Source of the DNA: Climacium dendroides
Taxonomy: Eukaryota > Streptophyta > Bryopsida > Hypnales > Climaciaceae
Assembly: GCA_950106755.1 (NCBI GenBank)
Contig: OX467082.1
Location: 28,334,001-28,398,000, forward strand
Length of the DNA stretch: 64,000 nucleotides
Direction: 5' to 3'
Shown here: positions 21,954-33,619 of the stretch, piece after piece
Position numbering within the stretch: the first letter of the stretch is position 1
Layout: each line of letters opens with the position of its first letter
Notes under the pieces: generated by a model
The model's database searches: none
Seen by the model: the letters and a program-made list of their open reading frames with translations, nothing else
What the model was told of the DNA's origin: nothing
Program-made: the position numbers and the translations under genes

Positions 21954-22175
21954 CACTACAAGAGAAAGGGGTGTTTTAAATGAGTTTTTAAGTATAGTCC
22001 TAGATATAAGATTACGAGTAATGACATTTTAAAGAGGTTTTCAATAAAAGTTTACTAGAAATACATAAGTTTCTAATAAAATTTTACTGAAAGCCCTCTA
22101 AAAGGTCATTACTTATATCTTATGTCTAGGACTATACTTAGAAACTCACATATAGTATCCCTTTTTCTTGTAGTG
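21954..22175. mobile_element. 222-bp CACTA-type MITE, TSD AAT
   Basis: Ends CACTACAAGAGAAAGGGGTG and CCCTTTTTCTTGTAGTG, flanked by AAT (21951-21953, 22176-22178). The arms extend inward for nearly the full length (GTATAGTCCTAGATATAAGA with TCTTATGTCTAGGACTATAC), so the element is almost one long foldback. The matching place in the inverted repeat copy near 37100 lacks it, giving an empty site. Confidence 0.92.
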
Positions 22176-22799
22176 AATAAAGAATCTTAACACTGTTAAG
22201 TTAGTCATCTCCAATAAAAATTTCAAATACATTGGCTTCATTTTTCAAAAGTTATGGCTAATGACAACTCTGTCACTCTAATTGTGATGCAAAATAGGAC
22301 CATTTTTTTGTTGCAATCACTCAACTGAAAATAATGTTATTTCAACTCGTCTCTAAGTATTCCAAGGAAGTTGCCATCCATTTATTGAACCTTTAAGATT
22401 AAAAATAACCATTTTAAGCAACCAGAAGAATATTTTGGGATAAAAAACTTAAAGGAAATTCGAAGATCATTTTGGAATGGAAAGAATATTAGATATATAG
22501 TTTGGTAGAGTTTGAACTAGCTTTGTGGAGCCCAATATGGGACTTTAAATGAATAGATCAATTCTTCATGTATACCAACCTTAGAGTGGTTGGAGATATA
22601 TTTTTTTATCTCTTAAAACTTCTAATAGATGATGAATGCAAAAAAACTTGTATTATTGTTTGTCACATGTTGTATGCTAATTTGTATTTTGGCCACTTTT
22701 TTGTGTTACAACAAGCTCTAAAAGACTCAAGATTCATAGGTAAGGTATTTATGACAACTAAACACCTTAACTACTTTTTTTCTTAAAAAAATGTTTTAC

Positions 22800-23335
22800 T
22801 ACCTAAAAATAGCCCCCAATTTTATATTGCACTTGCCAATTTGGAGGGGTGGTAGTACTATTTCTAGCCACAAAAAAAAAATTTGGAATTGAAATTTGGA
22901 GGATAAGGTCTTCTAGTAGGTTAAAAGCAAGTGTTTAAAGAAACTTTAAAATTAGTTAATTCTATGTTGTATAAAGTTCATGAAGTAAGCATATTTTTGC
23001 TTGCATTTTGAAACATGTAAAATATTATTTTGGTGGTTCTTTTGGTGAATGGCCATCTCCATGGAATTGTTATAAATTATTTTTTTTCTGTTTTTAAATT
23101 TTTTTTCCTATGTTTTACAAATTAAAACATCAAAGTACCTATTTTTTTAAAGATTTTGCAAATTTTTAAAGTTCTCCTACCTTAAGGATTTTCTGTGTTT
23201 TATCTTCCTAGAATATAATCTTCTTAAAAAGTATACACATTGGTTGTATTTTTTTAATTTAAAAAAATATAGAAAAATCAAAGAATATTGTGAAAAAATA
23301 AAAAAAATCAACAAGTGTTTCTTGCAATTATCCAT
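22800..23335 (+). repeat. Dispersed repeat R3, copy 2
   Basis: Partner of 19676-20195. A short related stretch (GTGTTTCTTGCAAT-type) also appears near 40820 and 56625, so the family is larger. Confidence 0.62.
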
Positions 23336-23796
23336 ATTCAGTTGTCAAATTTTGGAAAATATTTGTAAATCTATTTCAAATTATTTTTTAGGCAATTATC
23401 ATTAAAAATTCATTAAAAATATAAAATTTATTTATAACATCTAGAATTTCTTATTATTGTCTAAATTTGTAACTTCAATTGATTTGTGCAAAATGATAAA
23501 GTTTTAAGGACTAAAAAAATCAAATTTTCTAAATTTTCCTATTAGTAATTTTTTTAACATTTAATAGCAAACAGATAGTGTCAAGGGGACAATATCTCTT
23601 ACAAGTAGCATTTGTAGCTACTTATTTCTTCATAATTTTTTTCAACAAGCCAATGGTACTTTCTCCTATGACACATTAACAATGGCAATATAAAGAACTG
23701 GTGAATAATATTATTAATATATGGTCTATCTCTATAAAACAACAAACTTTAGATTACAATGCATTGAGACATAATACTAGAGACATACTTTAGATT

Positions 23797-23872
23797 ACTT
23801 TGGGCCATACAGTAGTATGAAGTATGAAGTATTAAAGTGGTCTAAGGGGTACTTCATACTGTGGCCCAAAGT
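23797..23872. repeat. Hairpin
   Basis: ACTTTGGGCCATACAGTAGT... pairs with ACTTCATACTGTGGCCCAAA(GT). Arms about 22-27 bp, short loop. Confidence 0.8.
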
Positions 23873-23874
23873 CC

Positions 23875-23955
23875 AGAGGCCATTGATTTTGACCCATCCA
23901 ATTGCAAGAAACCAATAATTCATAGATTTGAATTGGTAGAAATTGATGGCCTCTT
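23875..23955. repeat. Second adjacent hairpin
   Basis: AGAGGCCATTGATTTTGACC... pairs with AATTGGTAGAAATTGATGGC(CTCTT), arms about 27 bp with a few mismatches. It sits 2 bp from the previous hairpin, at the edge of the GC-rich island. Confidence 0.75.
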
Positions 23956-24130
23956 AACCTTTGGTTGTAGTGTGAAATGCCCATAAATCAATAATTTTTT
24001 ATGATCAACCTCGGGGAGAAAATGTTAAGAAAATTTTACAAGAAAAATTTGGAGATGTGCATTTATAATCCACAAATAGTCCATTTGCTCCAAGGCGGTG
24101 TTATTAGGGAGGGTTGAGTGTAGCATGCCT

Positions 24131-24188
24131 TGTGGCCTTATAGCGACCACGTTCCCGATTGTGGCCTTGTAGCGACGACGTTCCCGAA
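24131..24188. repeat. Two 29-bp tandem units
   Basis: TGTGGCCTTATAGCGACCAC... and TGTGGCCTTGTAGCGACGAC..., each closing with GTTCCCGA. Three differences. Confidence 0.88.
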
Positions 24189-24484
24189 CAAATGACAAGG
24201 ACGGATACCGACTGGAACAAGAGCGCGGCAGATGGAGCCAAAGAGCGGGAGAATTGAACTTGGCAGCAATTTCCTCGAAGGTGCCACTCCAGTTCAAACC
24301 AATCACTTCTCTAGGCTGCAAGGCCTTTCTTCTTTCTGTGAATCTGTGTTGCTCTGTATTCTCGATGGAATTTTCCTTAAGCTTTCGTTAGGTCTGTGTC
24401 TGGCATGGTCGCGCATGTCAAGGATTTCGCAAGAGTGAGTATCAAGGATTTTATCGTTCAGCTCTTGGGATAGAAGGATTGGAT

Positions 24485-25575
24485 TTGAGTTACTCTGTCG
24501 CGGAGTAGAGACGTGCCTTGTGTAGCGGTGGTTGGAGGTGCTTCGGTTGTGCCAAGCATTTGAAGTCCTGTGTGGCCTGGGCCATACTAATTTTTATTGA
24601 TCTGCTGTGAGCGCTACTGGTTATGGCGGGGTTGTGTGATTGAGCTTAAAATTAGCTAGATAAAGAATGAAAGAGGTGAAAGAAAGTTGCGAGAGGCGGG
24701 AGATGAAGAGTAGCAGCAGCCGAACAGCCGACAAGTGAGCAACAAGTTAGGCGGGGCTAGTATTTGAATGACTGTGACGAGGGTTGTTGCGTTGTGACTC
24801 TTAGGTCACGCAGTCGCGTAAGGAATTCGAAAGGAGGTGATCTAGAGTTGCAGTGCTTTAATGGCCTGGAAAATGAGTATCTGAACTTTGATGTGACTTT
24901 GGAATTGTCAGTTTCAGAGATCTTAGATCGGAGGGGTTGAATTTGAGTCACGCTGCCGCGGAGAAGAGAGGTGCTCTAAGTATGCAAATTGTACTCACGT
25001 TTCACCAATCGGTTGTTGACCTGTGTGGCCAGGGTCATACAAACGATCGCTCCGATCGTTACTATGTACGCTATGGTTATGGCGGGGTTGGGAGAGTGAG
25101 CGTTAAATTGAGCTGGAGCCAGAATCGGATAGGCGAAACGAAGCTTCGAGAGGTAGGAGAAGAAGAGTAGCAGCAGCCGAGCAGCTGAGAACTGAGCAAC
25201 AAAATAGGCGGGGCCATTAACTGAATGAGGGTGACGAGGATTTTTACGTTGTGGCTCCCTGCTTTTCACAACGTTACTGGAAATCGGAATAAAATCGTTA
25301 GGTCAGTAACGGTTTGACGATTTTTTAACGTTATTTAATCATTGTATATATGTATTAAACCACATACAAAGTCTTCAAATCAGAATTTTAAAAACTCTAT
25401 CAAAAATGCATGAAGAAATGGAATAGAACGAGAAGATTTCGTTTTCAGTGACTCTGGGTTTAACTGGAGGGTGATCTAGGCAATTCTTGAATTCAACTCG
25501 AGATGATCTAGAGCAGTAATTGAATGACTTTGAATATGACGACCTGGACTTTGACGTGGCTCTCGCACTGTCAGT
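24485..25575. repeat. GC-rich tandem duplication of a composite ~450-bp unit
   Basis: Block A (24485-24805) recurs at 24941-25265: TTGAGT.AC.CTG.CGCGGAG, TGTGTGGCC.GGGTCATAC, GGTTATGGCGGGGTTG, GAAGAGTAGCAGCAGCCGA, GAGCAACAA, TAGGCGGGGC, GACGAGG. Block B (24831-24920) recurs at about 25462-25575: GGTGATCTAG, TGACTTTG.A, TGTCAGTTTCA. The original order A-B is thus repeated as A'-B' with about 170 bp inserted. The 97-codon minus frame 24976-25269 lies in A' but is not conserved in A, so I do not call it a gene. Possible promoter-like or former exon DNA. Confidence 0.7.
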
Positions 25576-25739
25576 TTCAATTTCGCAGCAGGACCCTGTT
25601 TCTCAGATAGTCAGATTGTTCATCAGGCCTGTGGAACTAAGTTCGATTGCTTACTTAGCTACTCGACATTTTGTCCTGTAAGTAATTTTAATTTCTATAG
25701 CCGTTGTTGAATGCTTCAATTGACTGACAATTACCTTTT

Positions 25740-26061
25740 ATGGGAAATTTCGTTAAAATGGTGGCATTCCATGTGCCATTTTCAGACCACCCGCTCTGAA
25801 TTGTAAAAGTGACATCTAGAATAGGTATAGTTTTCAGGAATCTCGGACATTTATAGATTTAAGAAATCTTTGACTACTATAGATTTCAGACTGCACAATC
25901 TGAATTGTAAAAGTGACATCAAACATAAATATAGACTTCAAACATCTAAAAATGGTATAGATTTAAGACATCTATGACGTTTAAACACTTCAGACCGCCC
26001 GCTCTGAACTGGAAAAACTGCCAAAGTAGAGGAATTTCGCCATTTTAACGAAATTGACCAT
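25740..26061. mobile_element. MITE, ATGGGG family, copy J (322 bp)
   Basis: Ends ATGGGAAATTTCGTTAAAAT and ATTTTAACGAAATTGACCAT. The flanks TTTT/CTTT match in three of four bases. The interior AAATCTA modules are in the same order as the 325-bp copy at 11090 but inverted. It lies about 350 bp from the 3' end of the SatP-family gene. Confidence 0.87.
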
Positions 26062-26411
26062 CTTTACATTTCCAATAGCTGCTCAACAGATTTCATGAAT
26101 ATATATTGAAACTTCCTTACTGTGATCAAGACTGAATTGCTAGAAAAATGGTTTAGTGGTACATGGTCCTAGGTCAACTGGCCTCATATTTCTGAGGATG
26201 TAATACTAACCAAGTCAAGACCTCATGCATCTATTTCAGTATGTTTGAAGTATACTGTTTTGCAAACCTCACGCATCTATTGCAGTATGTACGAAATACC
26301 GTATACCGTATATTGCAGCTCAACTATGTAAATTATGTTTTTTCAAATATTTGCAGAGGAACATGAAAAAGGCATGTGTCCAATCTCGGCCCAGCGCAAT
26401 ACTTCTCCAAA

Positions 26412-27141
26412 CTAATGCTTGCTGAGATTTCCAACTGGAAGGGTGAAGTATGAGTTCTCGGGTGTCAGGATTCCAGCAAAGGCAGTATACCACGCAACAA
26501 GAGCGGTGACTATGCCGAAGTAGCCACCAGCCTGAAATCAATCAACCAAACTGTAAATGAACAGCGTAGTACATCACGAGGTGCACGCAAAGATGATGTC
26601 GAAGCTTTAAGCTTTGCAACGCAAAAAAAGAATTGAGAGCTGGAAAACTTACCCGTTTGAATCCAAGTGAGCGTTTGAATTCCGCGATTGTGAGCAGTGC
26701 GAAGGAGAGAGCCAAAAGCAAGAACATGGAACTGATCGCGATGTTGGCTTTGAGAGTGCCCAGCCACATGAGGAAGGTGAAGATGGTCCATCCAAGAAGG
26801 AAGATGGCGATGGCATCAATAAACTCCTGCTCGTATCCGCCATCATAAGCTTCCTTTATGCCGAACCCAGGTATAAGGAGTGCTGCATATGCGAGCCAGA
26901 AAGCGGCGTAGGAAGTGAATGCCGTAGCACCGTACGTGTTCCCTGTTCTGAATTCCCACATCCCAGCTAGCAGTTGTGCAATGCCACTGTAAAACAGCGC
27001 AAGCCCGGTGATTACGTTAGGCGGCGTGGTCAAGGAAACGCCGAAGATGCCTGCGTTGTAGCACGACAGCACGAACATCGTGAGAGCAAACCCGCATAAC
27101 CCCAAGGGAGCAGGGTTTGCAATGCGAACTTCCTGCGTCAT
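26412..27141 (-). CDS. GPR1/FUN34/SatP-family acetate transporter, two exons
   Basis: Exon 1 is 27141-26653 (163 codons), exon 2 is 26531-26412 (39 codons plus TAG), with a GT-AG intron 26532-26652 (CGG/GTAAGT ... TTGATTTCAG/GC), phase 0. The 202-residue product matches the family's usual length. It has the signature NPAPLGL at residues 9-15, the GNTYGATAFTSYAAFW stretch at 67-82, and six predicted membrane helices (about 13-34, 44-63, 73-94, 106-128, 132-153, 165-185). The C-terminal ENSYFTLPVGN lies in exon 2. Members in yeast, algae and bacteria move acetate/succinate with protons, usually across the plasma membrane. The ATG has a purine at -3 and the signature starts soon after, supporting this start. 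FYSG replaces the more usual FxGG at 50-53. The function is inferred from family only. Confidence 0.93.
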
Positions 27142-27700
27142 GATGTCTCTTCACCAACCTGGTTATAAACCTTCCCCCTCGGCAGCCAGGTGCCCAGGTG
27201 ATGATTTTCACAGACGAACTGAATAATCTGAAGCACTGGACTGATTCTGTTTTGTAATGTAAACTCTTCAACAACTTGCAGTAATCACTAGAAACACGAA
27301 ATCTGAAGTTGCTGAACTTTCCCAATTCAACAGTCGGATTATGTTTGAGATGTATCATCAATCTCTAACTCTCAAAGAACTCTGTATCGTTCCTCGCACC
27401 CAATGCAATCTGCAAACGAAGACAAGAACTTAAGGAATAGTTGACTAGCCTGGAAGATTTATACATGGCCATAAGCTTGGAGAAAGACTTTTGAGACGCA
27501 TTTCTTCATCTCGTGACCATTCACAAGGAAATACATGCGTAGAGAAGGGATTTCTGGATAGATCTTCCTGGAATGCCTTCCATGAGTGAGTCATGATATC
27601 TTACCTCGTCGTGATAATAATTTTTCCTTCACACGCTCCAGAAGATTTCGTCTCCAAAATCATATCATGGCACCGATGCAGTCGGAGTGTAATGTGCGTT
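27142..27700 (-). promoter_or_regulatory. Upstream region of the SatP-family gene
   Basis: Non-coding. It contains TTTATAA at 27164-27170 on the minus strand, too close to the ATG to be a safe TATA box. No other motif stands out. The spacing to other genes suggests the promoter lies here. Confidence 0.35.
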
Positions 27701-28399
27701 TGGAAACCATAATCACGAGGCCGCTAAGCCGATCATACTTGTAAGGTAAGTAAGCCCCAAACCAGTAATTCACCTAATTCCATAATTATAATCATACATT
27801 AGATCAGATCTTTAATATATGAGAGTGGAATATAATGTAAGACGTTTGAAGACCAGTTATGGGCATCTGAAATCTTGGACCAGTCTAGATTTCGGATACC
27901 ATGGACCCATCATGCCCTCTTTTATGGTCTTTCCAACCAACTCCCTTGCGGACTGGTACAGTGAAATTGTAGAATAAACCTAGGTTTTCAGCTAAATGCA
28001 AATGAAACAATTATTTTCCTAATTTAAACAAAGCTTAAGAAAGAATAAAATTTCCGTCGCTGGTGTGATAGAATCACATTTTATGCAACTCAGTTGACTC
28101 TAACTCAATCTGCGGTTATTTTGGATAAAGACGGCTTCAGCTGCATTCACTGTCACTTGAATGGGTTGTTTCAGAATTTATTCTCACAATTTATTCATGA
28201 GAGTTGCGTCAGAGTCAAGTATACGTATACGTCATGTATGCCGGGATTTCTCTCATCTAACTTACGTTATCAAGAGAGTTAGGAATGGGTTCAAGATGTC
28301 CAGATTCAGAAGAGCCATATTTTATCTCCTCGGCTTGTGCAAGGCATGACAGCGTTCAAGGGTCACACTACCTTTGATCAGTTGATGGGGAGTCCAGCA

Positions 28400-28607
28400 G
28401 GGATGACTCGTGAGGATCTCTACATTAGGGGAAGTCACAGGTGGCTCCGAGTCACTGTTCATCTGCTGTGGAAACTGCTTTACCTGTCCTCAAGGAAGCA
28501 TACGGGGGCGGGAGTCACGGTTGCAATTCTCAATGGGCGGCTATGCTGGGAATCAGACTCGACAGTGTTCCAATATCGTTGTCCAACCAGGAAGTGTAAA
28601 CTCTTAG
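28400..28607 (+). CDS. Doubtful exon, Cys-containing frame
   Basis: After an acceptor-like TCTACATTAG a frame of about 60 codons ends in TAG at 28607 (…FICCGNCFTCPQGS…NQTRQCSNIVVQPGSVNS). Complexity and GC are higher than in the surroundings. No domain, partner exon or start is recognised, and a second overlapping frame is also open. It may be a remnant. Confidence 0.22.
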
Positions 28608-28689
28608 CAGGATGAACCCTCACTATCCATCACTCTGTTTGCTGCCATTTTGCAACTAGATATGAAATGAAAAAAAATTATATTTATTT

Positions 28690-29165
28690 TTCAGAGATGA
28701 AGTCATAATAATTTTTTTAAATATATTTTGGGGAGGGAAATTTGAAATTACTATGAGTTTTTTAAGAAAATAATGAAGAAAATTTATATCAAATACAAAA
28801 TACACTAAAAAAATCTGAAATTTTCACCATAAATGTATATTATAGTGTATAACATCATAGTATAAACCAAAATTATCATGGAACTTTAACAATAGAAAAT
28901 TGACAAAACATGGTTGTACACACAAAGTTTATATTGCTATAAAATATAGAAATTTATGAATTATTCAAAATTCCAATTGGGGTAGAAACTTTACTTGATA
29001 AGATTCATTTCATTAGTTGAATTCAAATTCAAAAAATATCATTTTTATGGCTAAAATTGACATCAAGAGTAAATTGCAAGAAATGACCAAAATACACTAT
29101 ATAGATACACTTGGAGAGGCTTTAATAAAATGCACTTTCAAAAATCTTAAGTTCAAATGAAGAGC
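28690..29165 (-). repeat. Dispersed repeat R1, copy 2 (inverted)
   Basis: Inverse of 12200-12700 at about 75% identity by eye over several hundred bases. No ORF or ends. Confidence 0.62.
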
Positions 29166-30469
29166 TATCAAATTCATTACACAATTCACCTTACAAGTAT
29201 TGAAAAATAAATTTTTAATTTTTACATTTGATAAGTAGAAATCACAAATAATTCCAAATTGACACTTGTATGTTTAAATTTTCAATAGAGCAAATCATGA
29301 AAACACTTTATTCTTTCTATTGTGACCATTTTCAAAGAAAATGGATGAGTAAAAGTTTTTAGATCTCAAAATCAAGTAAAATTGGCAAGCTTTGCTCAAA
29401 ACTAGGAAATAAAGTAAAATTGTCAAGTTGTACTCTTCTATTAATGTTACATATATGCCTTTGAGGACCTCTCAAGAATCAAATATTTGTCCTTTTTGGT
29501 CAAAAATAAAAGTTTCCAATAGTTAACCTTCAATAATGCATGTAAACTTTTTTAAATAGTCAAAAGAATTTAACTACCTATACACAAAGGAGCCAAAGAA
29601 ATTTATCTATTGCTTATGTAGTTAGGGGTTAAGCATCTTCTTCTTCTTTAAAAAATTCAGTAATATAACAACAAAAGAACTAGCAATATTATTTGCTAAA
29701 AATGTATACTAGCAACTTCAAAAAAAAGAAATTCAAAGAAAAAATGTTTTTTCCATCCTACAGTCTTAGATGAACTCATCCAAACAAACACTTAGTGTCT
29801 ACAACAACATTATAGGGTTATAGGACATTTGAGGTCTTGGGAAAGACTGCCCAAATTTGGATTTTAAAATCTTTTTTAAATAGATATCATGTAGCTTGTT
29901 CAAATGACCAGTCAATGATGCTTCCGCCCTCTTTCAAGGATATAGCAACAACTCTAAAGTCACTATTTAAAAAATTTATCAAACTTTCCAATACAAAAAA
30001 TACAAATTCAAATTGTAACTCAAAATTCAAAACTTACATTAATAGATGCATCTTGTGAAGACAAAGAAAATATGTTACCAAGGAAGGTGACATGTATATA
30101 GGAAGAGTTTTCCTAAAGATTTTCTGAAAATCCAATCCTTCAAATTGGGTATGTTTTTTCAAGGTTAAGAAAAATTCAGCGTCTCAAAAACAAACTCTTG
30201 AATTCTTTGATCAAAATTGGTCAATTCAAAGCCATTTGCTCTAAAAAAGGCTTAAACGTTAACCTCTAAAAGGCCAACTTGTTGAATTTGGCAACATATC
30301 AATTTTGGGCATGTATATGTGACTAGAGATTTTCATGTTTTTGGCCCAAACTTTAATAGAAGGTGTGAACAAGGACTATTTTTAATGTGCACTAAAATTC
30401 AGAACATTTGGAAATATAAGTCAAAAGTTATGGTCTAATATACTACTTTTTTTTGTAAATGAGTAGTTT
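29166..30469. other. AT-rich desert, no feature seen
   Basis: Only short AT-rich frames. No structure noted. Confidence 0.5.
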
Positions 30470-31180
30470 GGGTAGATTTTTAAAATATTTTTTTTAAAAA
30501 CAAAAATTTGAAATTGGTTTTCTAGATTTATATATATGTGGAAAGCTTTGAATCATTCCATTTTGATTTTTGATCAAAGAGTCAAAAGTTATGAGGAATT
30601 TTAGTTTGCAGGCATTGATGGATCCCCTATTCTAAACTAAACTTTGAAGTCCTTCATTTTATTCAATTTTACTCAATTTTACTCAATTTTTTGAAAAAAA
30701 TAAAACCATTGCATGTAGATTTTGAGTTTACAACATTGAAGTATTGCAACCATTGAGATTAGCATTTTTCAATTCCATAACAAAATTCTTAACAATTATG
30801 TATTTTGAATCATTCTCTACTATTTTCTACTTACTATTTTTTTCCTACTGGTTGTACAATTCCAAATGATCTAAAATTTTTCAAGCATGTAGCCAACTTG
30901 CCTTGAAGAATGAATCCAAATAAGTACCACCATTTTGTACATTTTGTCATACAAATGTGACCTTGTGAAGTGCAGTTGCTTGATTTTTTGCAGGACCACA
31001 AAAAGAAATTTGTCACTTCAAACACTAATATCTTGCAATCTACATAGTAGAAATTTCTAAATTTTTTTTGGCATATCTTCTCAATCTGGTGTACTACAAA
31101 ATCTTATGGTTACACATTTCTAAAAACGCTTTTTAAAAAACATTTGGTACTTATACTAAAAATGGCAGTTTGGGTTTGTT
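30470..31180 (+). repeat. Dispersed repeat R2, copy 1
   Basis: Direct copy at 58225-58950: AACAAAAATTTGAA, TAGATTTATATATA, GGAAAGCTTT, ATTCCATTTTGATT, TTTTTCAATTCCATAAC, CTTGCCTTGAAGAATGAATC, GACCTTGTGAAGTG all recur in order. No coding frame is shared. Confidence 0.7.
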
Positions 31181-32518
31181 TTTGTTGAAAACATAGTCAA
31201 GGGGTTAAGTGGGAGAGAATTAAAGCCTCTGATGGGGTTTTGTTCTTTGGCAAATTGCTGGGTGTTACTGTATTAAAAAAAAAATTGCCTTCCAAATGAA
31301 ATGTTTCTTTGAGTACCAAAAAAACATCATCTTCAATCTCAGAAAATTTGAATCAGGAAAACAGTGTCCACGTAATCTGAACTGACTTGATTGTCATAAC
31401 CATCGCATGCCCAACGATATTCCAGGATATTTCATTTTTTTAAAGAAATGAGTGCTACAGAGTGAATCTATTCCAAAATTGCTAACTACAAATTTACAAT
31501 ACATCAAAAAAAGATAACCACTTTTCATCCAGTAACATGCATTGTTTGAATTCATTGAAATACTTCATTCATATAGATGAAAAATTTAGGAAATAAAAAG
31601 AGGAAAATTATAACCCGTTTAGTAGAGATTATTTTTATCTAAGGTGCAAAGCATCATCAAATGGATTTGAATTTAGTTGTTGCAGAGATATACACTAACA
31701 GTTAGAGTTAAGTACTTGCCAATCACACCGTACAAGCGAAATTCAAATCCTTTTCCACAATATTACAAAAACTTATAAGCTTTGAAACTTGACACAATTA
31801 TTAAATGCCATATTAAGATTCATTTCCAAAAAATAGAGTGCAAAAAGATTTTTTCTTGCAAATTCCATTCTATTTTGAAGGTAAGAGACCTAAAATCTTT
31901 AAAAAAACAAAAAACTTGCAACACTTCATCTTGTGCGGTGAGTGTCCAATTTGCTTGTTGTCTGATTGTTCACTTGTTGTTTAGTTGTTGTTTGGTGAAT
32001 GGGATAGTCGGTGTCTGGTGATTGGAACTGTTTGGTAAATGGCATGTTTACTCTACTATTCTCTACATAGATTGAAACCGACAAGGCCTCTAGAGGAATA
32101 TATTGGTTCTTAAAAAATGCCTAAGTCCAATGAATGGCCACTCTTAATTTGGATGAGGGTAGTTGTATGCCATGCCATTTCTATCAAGCATGCAACAACA
32201 AATGGTCTACTACTTTACTTTTTCTAAGGAAATCTTCAACAAATGAGGTTTGAAAAATTTTGGTTGCTATTTTTTTGCTATGCAAGCTAACCTACATATA
32301 ATATATTAGACTTGTTTACAAATATGGTCCCATTTGTACAAGTAGTGTGGCCTATTTTCACAAATGATAGAAATATGATGTGGACTTTCATTCATTTAAG
32401 GTAATCAAAATGAGATGATGTATTCGTGAGGCAACAGTTTCTCCTTGGATAGAAACAATAGTTGCCTTGATTGAAAATTTGTTTGTTGAGAAACCACAAT
32501 AAATGGATTTGTAATAAT
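31181..32518. other. AT-rich desert, no feature seen
   Basis: No gene-like frame or repeat termini recognised. Confidence 0.5.
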
Positions 32519-32694
32519 GGTTGATTGCAAGAAATACTTGTCTTTTTTTGTTCCCTTAGTTGTGGACAAGAGTTTTTTTGCTCATAAATTTTGTATTGTA
32601 TATTAGTTTTACATGAAATTTGAAATGAAGGTATTTGTGGTAGCTATAGACATTGAATGATTTTTTTGCATTTTCTTAAAAATAATTTACTATT

Positions 32695-33073
32695 TTTAAA
32701 TGTCCCCAATTGAATATCTACCTTGGCCATTTGGAGGGGTAGTTTTACTTTTGACCCAAAAATGCAAATTTGAAGCTCAGAATGGAGATAAAAAGACTTG
32801 TACTAAAGTTACACAAGCCTAGGAAGAAATTTTTGAAAATAGTAAAATGTCTACCTTTCACATATGCTCAAAGTGCACTATCTTTGTGCAAGATGAAAAT
32901 GGTTGAGAAAGAGAGTCTTCAAGTTAGAAAAATGAAATTTTTTATTGAATTTTTTTACTATTTTTTAAAAATCAAATATCAAATTGTTTATTTTCTTGGC
33001 ATTTTTCCATCTTGCATTTTTATGCATAACTTTTAAAAATAAAATTTTCTAGGTCTGAATTTTTGGAGATAAA
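32695..33073 (+). repeat. Dispersed repeat R4, copy 1, left part
   Basis: Aligns with the inverse of 62100-62530 (CCCCAATTG.AT.TCTACCTTGGCCATTT, AAGTTA.ACAAGCC, GAGTCTTCAA.TTAGAAAAAT, CATAACTTTTAAA.ATAAAATTTTCTAGG). It resumes at 33622 after a Stowaway-like insertion. Confidence 0.7.
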
Positions 33074-33619
33074 TTCCTTCTGTTCCAAAATGATTTTCTT
33101 ATTGGCCTTAATTTTTTGTTCCAAAACGGTCTTCCTATTACACTTTGTGACTTTGCAAATTAGTCAAATTTGGTTTTTGATTGCTATTTGAGACCAACAA
33201 AACAACTCCAAGTAGTTGATTGATCAATCAAATGAAATGACTAAAGAGGTCAATCAACATTGTTCATTCTTATTTTTTGCATCTCTTTGAATATTTGGCC
33301 CTATTGAAAGGGATGAAGCTTTGGGAGGTGAAAGAAAGGTCCTTACATGGTCTTAGACATATACTAAATGTCTTCAAAATGAAGACCTTGCAATCAACAA
33401 TTAATTGACCAAAAGTACTTTTTGAAAATGCCCCCAAAAATGTACTTTTCAATATTCGAAAAATTCACTTTGAAAAGGGCTCTAAAACTTAGAGTTTTTA
33501 AAATGCTAGGAGAGCACCAAATTCTAATTACAACACAAAATTGGTTTTTTAAATGTTATTTTAGCCTTAACCCCAAACATTTTGTCCAATATATAAAGAT
33601 CATTTTGGGACGGAGATAG
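33074..33619. mobile_element. Stowaway-like element (546 bp) inside repeat R4
   Basis: Left TTCCTTCTGTTCCAAAATGA and right TCATTTTGGGACGGAGATAG are inverse complements and resemble the Stowaway consensus (CTCCCTCCGTTCC). Right flank TA, left flank AA (a worn TA). The other copy of repeat R4 reads through this point, from CTAGGCCTAAATC to TTTATAAATTATCC, without the 546 bp. No transposase. Confidence 0.75.

Larger units (their letters stand above)
20563..22486. mobile_element. Possible Stowaway/mariner-type element (1.9 kb), TA flanks
   Basis: Left TTCCCTCCATTTCAAAATGA and right TCATTTTGGAATGGAAAGAA are inverse complements (13-bp core plus AAAATGATCTT), flanked by TA at 20561-20562 and 22487-22488. 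The interior includes the 20944-21613 repeat and a nested CACTA MITE. The ends are short, so a chance pairing of two separate Stowaway-like ends cannot be excluded. Confidence 0.45.

Noticed and set aside
24025..24321. Minus-strand frame with a stretch (GTFEEIAAKFNSP) faintly like the N-terminal helix region of cyanase
   Set aside because: The similarity is about ten residues, no downstream catalytic part follows, and part of the frame is a 29-bp tandem repeat.
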